From assembly GCA_020059765.1 (NCBI GenBank), contig JAGVBM010000340.1, positions 1 through 9,220 on the forward strand: a stretch of 9,220 bases of DNA, read 5' to 3'. Within the stretch, counting starts at the first letter, position 1, and the number at the start of each line of letters is the position of its first letter. Under the pieces are notes generated by a model. The model saw only the letters and a program-made list of their open reading frames with translations. It did no database searches and was not told the origin of the DNA. The position numbers and the translations under genes are program-made. Shown here piece after piece: positions 4,960-9,220 of this stretch. The stretch is from Bacillota bacterium. Lineage in GTDB: Bacteria > Bacillota > Bacilli > Tumebacillales > Effusibacillaceae.

Positions 4960-6501
4960 TTGAAAAAGAATTTCTTGCTGGGGGTAACAGCGGCACTTAT
5001 CGGAGCGACAGCATTAACGGCTTGCTCCGGCGGGAGTCAAACTGCAAGTTCTGTCAAAAAAGAAGAGATCGTCGTCGCCATAACGGAAGACCCCCGCGGG
5101 TCGTTGGATCCAATTGATACTTTTTTGGTAACTTGGGGTTCCATTGCTTCCAACATTTTTGACGGCCTTCTTGAACGGGGAGAGGATTTGAAATTGAGAC
5201 CCGGACTTGCGGAATCTTGGGAGTATAAAGATCCTAAGACCCTCGAATTCAAGTTAAGAAAAGGAGTTGCTTTTCAAAACGGCGAACCCTTTAATGCGGA
5301 ATCCGTGAAATTTACTTTTGACCGTCTCTTGGGTCCGGAAGGAGAAAAGAGCCCGCAACGCTCCAACTATGATGCAATCGATAAGGTGGAAGTAATTGAC
5401 GAACACACGGTTGTCTTCAAATTGAAGAAACCGGATCCGGTACTGCTTACAAAATTGGCCGGTTATGGCGCCATGATTGTACCCCCGAAATACTTGAAAG
5501 AAAAAGGAGATGCAAATTTTAATACAAACCCGATCGGAACGGGTCCTTTTAAAGTGACGGAATATGTGAAGGACGATCATATCTCAATGGAAGCAAATGC
5601 GAAATATTGGGGCGGATCTCCGAAAGTAAAAAAAGTAAAATATCGGATTATCCCGGAAGCAACCACGCGTATAGCGGAACTGCAAACAGGAGCGGTTGAT
5701 ATAGCAGCTCGAATTCCAGCAAGCCAAGCAAAAACGATTGAATCAAACAAAGACCTGAGTCTTCAAAAGTCAGGGAGCCCGACAGTCCGCTTTATTCGTT
5801 TCGATGTTTCGAAACCTCCGATGGACAATGTCAAGGTTCGTCAAGCCATTAACTATGCAATTGACAAGCAAGCGATCATCGACAAGATTCTCAACGGGTA
5901 TGGAAAGGCGATTTCTACGATCCAAGGCGATATATCGTTTGGGAATGATCCCAATCTGAAACCATACCCGTACGATCCGGCGAAGGCCAAGCAGCTTCTG
6001 CACGATGCCGGTGTACAGCCGAATACGAAACTGACGCTTTCCATCGTTGGGTCGGACGCAGTATTTAAAGAAGTAGCCCAAGCGGTCAGCGCTTACCTGA
6101 AGGAAGTTGGCTTGGCAGTTGAAATAAAACCCCAGGATGTGCAAACCCTTAACAACGATTTGATTCCAAAAGCAAAAGCGGGAGAAATGTTCCAGTTCGG
6201 TTGGGGCGGCTGGACACTCGACTTTGACAATACCGCTTATCTTCTTTATAAAAAAGGGCAGTTCTGGAATCCAAGCTACGGCAGTCCGGAAGTTGACAAA
6301 CTGCTGGATGCCGAAAGAAATTCAGTTTCACAAGAAGAAAGACAAAAGATTTTCTATCAACTTGACAAGGTATTGATCGATGAGGCTGTTGATGTACCGT
6401 TGTATCAAGACATGACTCTATGGGGCGTAAACAAAAAGGTTAAAGGTTTTGTCACTCCTCCGGATGACCGTTTACGTTTGAAAGACGTAAGTTTCGAGTA
6501 A
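4960..6501 (+). CDS. Peptide-type ABC transporter substrate-binding lipoprotein (SBP family 5, DppA/OppA-like)
   Basis: A 513-residue extracellular lipoprotein of the family 5 solute-binding proteins (dipeptide, oligopeptide, nickel). The N-terminus has a KK pair, a hydrophobic core and the lipobox LTAC with Cys22, so it is expected to be lipidated and held at the outer face of the membrane. Family marks include GLAESW at 82-87, the block LEFKLRKGVAFQNGEPFNAE at 95-114, NPIGTGPFKV, and VRQAINYAIDKQAII in the second half. The start is TTG 4960, with AGGGGGAG (4946-4953) 6 nt before it; an ATG at 4956 is out of frame and too close to that site. It heads an importer unit with two permeases. The ligand cannot be read from sequence; beside pcp and pxpABC, pyroglutamyl or other glutamine-rich peptides are a reasonable guess. 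Nickel, glutathione and other peptide-like ligands remain possible. Confidence 0.93.
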   Translation: MKKNFLLGVTAALIGATALTACSGGSQTASSVKKEEIVVAITEDPRGSLDPIDTFLVTWGSIASNIFDGLLERGEDLKLRPGLAESWEYKDPKTLEFKLRKGVAFQNGEPFNAESVKFTFDRLLGPEGEKSPQRSNYDAIDKVEVIDEHTVVFKLKKPDPVLLTKLAGYGAMIVPPKYLKEKGDANFNTNPIGTGPFKVTEYVKDDHISMEANAKYWGGSPKVKKVKYRIIPEATTRIAELQTGAVDIAARIPASQAKTIESNKDLSLQKSGSPTVRFIRFDVSKPPMDNVKVRQAINYAIDKQAIIDKILNGYGKAISTIQGDISFGNDPNLKPYPYDPAKAKQLLHDAGVQPNTKLTLSIVGSDAVFKEVAQAVSAYLKEVGLAVEIKPQDVQTLNNDLIPKAKAGEMFQFGWGGWTLDFDNTAYLLYKKGQFWNPSYGSPEVDKLLDAERNSVSQEERQKIFYQLDKVLIDEAVDVPLYQDMTLWGVNKKVKGFVTPPDDRLRLKDVSFE

Positions 6502-6510
6502 TGTCCGTTC

Positions 6511-6534
6511 AAGCCGATGGGTGCCCATCGGCTT
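6511..6534 (+). terminator. Stem-loop between binding-protein and permease genes
   Basis: AAGCCGATGG (6511-6520) and CCATCGGCTT (6525-6534) form a perfect 10-bp stem around GTGC, starting 9 nt after the binding-protein stop. Only a mixed pyrimidine stretch (CTCCATTCTC) follows, not a T-run, so read-through is expected. Such hairpins after a binding-protein gene usually protect the upstream mRNA or partly terminate, so that more binding protein than permease is made. Its stability is clear; its exact role is inferred. Confidence 0.7.
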
Positions 6535-6562
6535 CTCCATTCTCTATAAAGGGGGCAGAGCA

Positions 6563-7498
6563 TTGCTGAGTTATGTGGTCCGGCGCTTGTTTCATACTCT
6601 AATTGTGTTGTTCGGGATATCCCTTATTGTATTTTTCGCAATTCGCTTAACGGGAGACCCTGCGGTTGCAATGTTTCAGGGAGCAGGGGAACCTTCGAAA
6701 GAGGCTCTGGATCAGATACGTAAGGCTTTGGGACTGGACAAACCATTATGGCAGCAGTACTTGCTGTTCATTGGCGACATGTTGACCGGGGATATGGGAG
6801 TGTCGTTTCGAAACCAGCAGCCGGTACTTCAGTTGATCATGGAGCGTATGGGAGCTACTCTCACGCTTGCCTTCGCCGGTATTTTTGTAGCCGTGCTGAT
6901 TGCATTTCCAGTAGGTATTCTATCCGCTGTAAAACGCGGAAGTTTCATGGATATGTTCGGAAGGATCTTTTCTTTGATCGGGATTTCTTTCCCTAATTTT
7001 TGGCTGGCTATCATGTTAATCCTCATTTTTGCGGTGAACTTACAATGGTTGCCGGCGTCGGGATATAATGGCTTCGAATATCTGATTCTTCCTGCAATTT
7101 CTTTGGGACTGATTCTGTCCGGTGTATTGGCCCGTCTTATACGATCCAGCATGTTAGATGTGCTTCATCAACACTATATTCGAACTGCCAGGGCTAAAGG
7201 GGTTGCGGAATGGGTGGTCATTATTCGGCATGCATTGCGGAATGCACTGATCCCAACCATCACATTTTTGGGCTTGCAATTCGGGGCTTTACTTGGCGGG
7301 GTCGTAATTTTGGAACAGGTTTTTTCTTGGCCGGGAGTCGGACGATTGGTGATTGATGCAATTAACGACCGGGATTATCCGCTTGTTCAGGGGTCAGTCT
7401 TAATACTGGCATTTATGCTTATGTTGGTAAACCTTTTCGTTGATCTGTTATACGGAATTATCGACCCAAGAATTAAACTGGGGAGGGAACGTTCGTGA
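6563..7498 (+). CDS. Peptide ABC transporter permease, DppB/OppB type
   Basis: A 311-residue membrane protein of the binding-protein-dependent transport (BPD) permease family, half of the membrane channel of the importer. It starts MLSYVVRRLFHTLIVLFGIS, the usual N-terminus of DppB proteins, and has about six membrane segments. The ATPase-contact EAA loop is seen as YIRTARAKGVAEWVVIIRHA at 205-224, followed by LRNALIP. The end DPRIKLG is also typical. Start TTG 6563 is preferred because AAAGGGGG (6548-6555) stands 7 nt upstream and the family begins here; an earlier GTG at 6521 lies within the stem-loop and would add 14 unrelated residues. The stop overlaps the start of the next permease gene (GTGA), so the two subunits are probably made in step. 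Confidence 0.94.
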   Translation: MLSYVVRRLFHTLIVLFGISLIVFFAIRLTGDPAVAMFQGAGEPSKEALDQIRKALGLDKPLWQQYLLFIGDMLTGDMGVSFRNQQPVLQLIMERMGATLTLAFAGIFVAVLIAFPVGILSAVKRGSFMDMFGRIFSLIGISFPNFWLAIMLILIFAVNLQWLPASGYNGFEYLILPAISLGLILSGVLARLIRSSMLDVLHQHYIRTARAKGVAEWVVIIRHALRNALIPTITFLGLQFGALLGGVVILEQVFSWPGVGRLVIDAINDRDYPLVQGSVLILAFMLMLVNLFVDLLYGIIDPRIKLGRERS

Positions 7499-8412
7499 AA
7501 ACTGAAGCACCGTTGTCGATGAATGCCATGATTCCGCTTGTTGCCGACACCCCAAAAAGCAAAGAGTGGCAGCGGGTGCTCCGACGTTTCGTCCGAAATC
7601 CGGGCGCCTTGGTTGGAGGAGTACTGGTCTTGATGGCCGTCTTGTTCGCTTTGGCGTCGCCATGGCTGGCACCCTTTGATCCGAATGCCGGATCATTAAC
7701 GGAGCGATTGGCCGCTCCCAGTTTTACCGGAGAGGCAGCCGGGCATATTTTAGGGGCAGATGCGGTCGGACGCGATCTGCTGAGCCGAATCATTTATGGA
7801 GCACGTATATCCTTGTTTGTGGGAATTGCTTCTGTTGCATTGTCAGCTGTTATAGGTGTAACGGTTGGATTGGTGGCAGGTTATTTCGGGGGATGGGTTG
7901 ATGATGTATTAATGCGCATTGCCGACATCAAGCTGGCTTTTCCCTTTATTTTGCTTGCTATTCTGGTCATGGCGATATTTGGAACGGGGCTTGGAAAATT
8001 GATTCTCGTTCTTGGAGTGACCGGGTGGGTTGGATTTGGCAGGATTGTCCGCGGACAGGTTCTGACCATTAAAGAATTGGAGTATGTGCAAGCCGCACGT
8101 TCGATCGGAGCCACCCATTTCAGGATACTCGGGAAGCATATTCTGCCCAATGTGATGTCGCCGATTATCGTTCTTTCAACCTTAAGCATTGCGACGAACA
8201 TTTTGCTCGAAGCGGGACTCACTTTTTTAGGGCTGGGTGTAGACCCAAGCATCCCGTCTTGGGGCGGTATGTTGGCAGATGGCCGGATTTATATTTCCAC
8301 CGCGTGGTGGGTGGCCACGTTTCCGGGGGTGGCCATTATGCTGACTGTTCTTGGGTTTAATCTGTTGGGGGATTGGCTGCGGGATGAACTTGACCCGAAT
8401 CTGAGGGTGTGA
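7495..8412 (+). CDS. Peptide ABC transporter permease, DppC/OppC type
   Basis: A 305-residue membrane protein, the partner of the preceding permease. The N-terminal cytoplasmic part with RRFVRNPGALVGG (30-42) leads into the first membrane segment, as in OppC-type N-terminal domains. HILGADAVGRDLLSRIIYGA (84-103) is the typical DppC periplasmic-side signature, and the EAA loop is YVQAARSIGATHFRILGKHI (197-216) followed by LPNVMSP. The end LGDWLRDELDPNLR is also standard. The GTG start at 7495 overlaps the upstream stop (GTGA), with GGGAGGGA (7481-7488) 6 nt before it. No ATPase gene follows directly; the next gene encodes an unrelated protein. ATPases may lie beyond the window or be shared from another locus. 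Confidence 0.94.
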   Translation: MKTEAPLSMNAMIPLVADTPKSKEWQRVLRRFVRNPGALVGGVLVLMAVLFALASPWLAPFDPNAGSLTERLAAPSFTGEAAGHILGADAVGRDLLSRIIYGARISLFVGIASVALSAVIGVTVGLVAGYFGGWVDDVLMRIADIKLAFPFILLAILVMAIFGTGLGKLILVLGVTGWVGFGRIVRGQVLTIKELEYVQAARSIGATHFRILGKHILPNVMSPIIVLSTLSIATNILLEAGLTFLGLGVDPSIPSWGGMLADGRIYISTAWWVATFPGVAIMLTVLGFNLLGDWLRDELDPNLRV

Positions 8413-8417
8413 AAGAA

Positions 8418-9220
8418 ATGGACCATCTTCAAAAAATATGGACGATTGACGGTTGGCTATCTGACAGCAACCATGACGGTGTTCCAGACGGCTTGAAAAC
8501 CCGGTTCATTCTCGGCCGAAACAACTCTGCTTTAGTGAAACGCGGATGGATCGAATTGGCCGGTCGTCTTGGCCTTGAAAGTACGGCTGTTTCTTTTCCC
8601 TTGATGCAGTGGGACGACGATGCAGTTGAAGATTTGCCGGAAACGCCAGTTTTTATCGGAATCGAGAACCGGGCTTTTTGCGAAGATGTGATTTCGGATT
8701 GGGACAGGTACAAACGAAAAAGAAACGGCTTGCTGCAAGGGCAGGGCTATATTGCAATTGTACAACTGCAGCGCGGAGGAACCGGAACCATCGTTACCGG
8801 AAGAGATTCCGCAGGTGTATATCAGGCCTGTTTATTTCTGGCAGCGATGATTGAGAATACATGGCAGGATCTTGGCATGCAATCAGGAATGGAATGGGTT
8901 GTTGCTCCTGAAAAGACCCGCACGGATGTCCTCGACAGCGGGAGAGGCCGGCAAGAAACGCGCAAAGGGGCAAGCGGTTTCGGATTGGAATCCTTATTTA
9001 CCGATTCCGGTCTTTTTCAGCGGGAAGACCACTCTCTGCAGAATCAGGTAAGAATTCGCATGCAGTCCGAAAGTTGGCTCGATGAAGAAATTGAAACTGC
9101 CGGGGATCTGGCTATGCGCATCGGTTTGGAAGCAACGAAACTGGATTTTCCGATCACAGCCGAAGCGGTCAGTTCCTCCGAATCTGAACAGTTAACGATT
9201 ATGCTTCAAGGCACCGGAGA
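8418..9220 (+). CDS. Unrecognised protein with duplicated module, possibly the N-terminal part of a peptidase; 3' truncated by window end
   Basis: From ATG 8418 the frame stays open to the window end: 267 visible residues with no stop. It starts 5 nt after the permease stop, with GAGGG 10 nt upstream, so it belongs to the importer operon. There is no signal peptide or membrane segment in the visible part. Residues 16-24 (D-S-N-H-D-G-V-P-D) resemble a D-x-N-x-D-G-x-x-D calcium loop as in thrombospondin type 3 or EF-hand motifs. Residues about 77-142 hold PVFIGIENR, then GQGYIAIVQL and TIVTGRDSAGVYQACLFLAA, a pattern like accessory N-terminal domains of some secreted hydrolases. Residues about 191-246 repeat the first 60 residues (RLGLESTAVSFP against RIGLEATKLDFP). 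From memory, such extensions occur before zinc carboxypeptidase (M14) domains in some Bacillota; this is weak and no catalytic motif is visible. The function is unknown, but coding use and operon position make the gene itself secure. Confidence 0.85.
   Translation, partial: MDHLQKIWTIDGWLSDSNHDGVPDGLKTRFILGRNNSALVKRGWIELAGRLGLESTAVSFPLMQWDDDAVEDLPETPVFIGIENRAFCEDVISDWDRYKRKRNGLLQGQGYIAIVQLQRGGTGTIVTGRDSAGVYQACLFLAAMIENTWQDLGMQSGMEWVVAPEKTRTDVLDSGRGRQETRKGASGFGLESLFTDSGLFQREDHSLQNQVRIRMQSESWLDEEIETAGDLAMRIGLEATKLDFPITAEAVSSSESEQLTIMLQGTG

Noticed and set aside
4956..5120. Out-of-frame ATG frame of about 53 codons overlapping the binding-protein start
   Set aside because: The Shine-Dalgarno AGGGGGAG ends only 2 nt before this ATG, and its product is Arg-rich and unlike any family, whereas the TTG frame encodes a clear lipoprotein signal.
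6521..6562. GTG start at 6521 for the first permease
   Set aside because: It lies in the stem-loop, lacks a ribosome site, and would add residues not seen in the family; TTG 6563 fits both ribosome site and family N-terminus.
8851..9051. 66-codon + strand frame inside the last gene
   Set aside because: It overlaps in another frame the 267-codon open frame from 8418, which is longer, fits the operon spacing and shows internal protein repeats.
1..9220. CRISPR array, insertion sequence, tRNA or rRNA
   Set aside because: No spaced repeats, transposase-like frames, terminal inverted repeats or tRNA cloverleaf sequences were seen on either strand.

Overview
The window reads as a medium-GC member of the Bacillota (Bacillus/Alicyclobacillaceae/Brevibacillus-like). 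The signs are purine-rich Shine-Dalgarno sequences of the GGAGG type before nearly every gene, frequent TTG and GTG starts, a short Gram-positive type lipoprotein signal, and a gene set that mirrors the Bacillus subtilis ycsF-ycsG-ycsI-kipI-kipA-kipR region. The genus cannot be fixed from the sequence. All recognised genes lie on the + strand.

Region 1 (1-4721): the 3' end of an IclR-type regulator gene (KipR-like), then pxpB, pxpC and pxpA, which encode the three parts of the ATP-dependent prokaryotic 5-oxoprolinase. These are followed by a divergent NRAMP-superfamily membrane protein (YcsG-like) and by pcp, pyrrolidone-carboxylate peptidase. Spacing is tight (ATGA overlap, 40 nt or less elsewhere, 69 nt before pcp), so this looks like one transcription unit whose promoter lies upstream of the window.

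Region 2 (4722-4959): the only sizeable non-coding gap. It is AT-rich and holds promoter-like hexamers, a perfect 19-bp inverted repeat that looks like a repressor operator (or a weak terminator stem), and weak CodY-box-like matches.

Region 3 (4960-9220): a peptide-type ABC importer without its ATPases, made of a lipoprotein binding protein and two DppB/DppC-type permeases. A strong stem-loop separates the first two genes. Five bases after the second permease begins a large gene that runs off the window. Its product is not recognised with certainty; the visible 267 residues contain a calcium-loop-like motif and an internal duplication.

The gene set makes biochemical sense as one pathway, by inference: peptides enter through the ABC importer, Pcp cleaves N-terminal pyroglutamate from them, and PxpABC opens the 5-oxoproline to L-glutamate with ATP. 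The NRAMP-like protein, which lacks the usual metal-binding motifs, may move 5-oxoproline or a related solute, and the IclR protein may sense a pathway intermediate. The least described parts are the NRAMP-like protein, the terminal duplicated-domain protein and the 19-bp palindrome.
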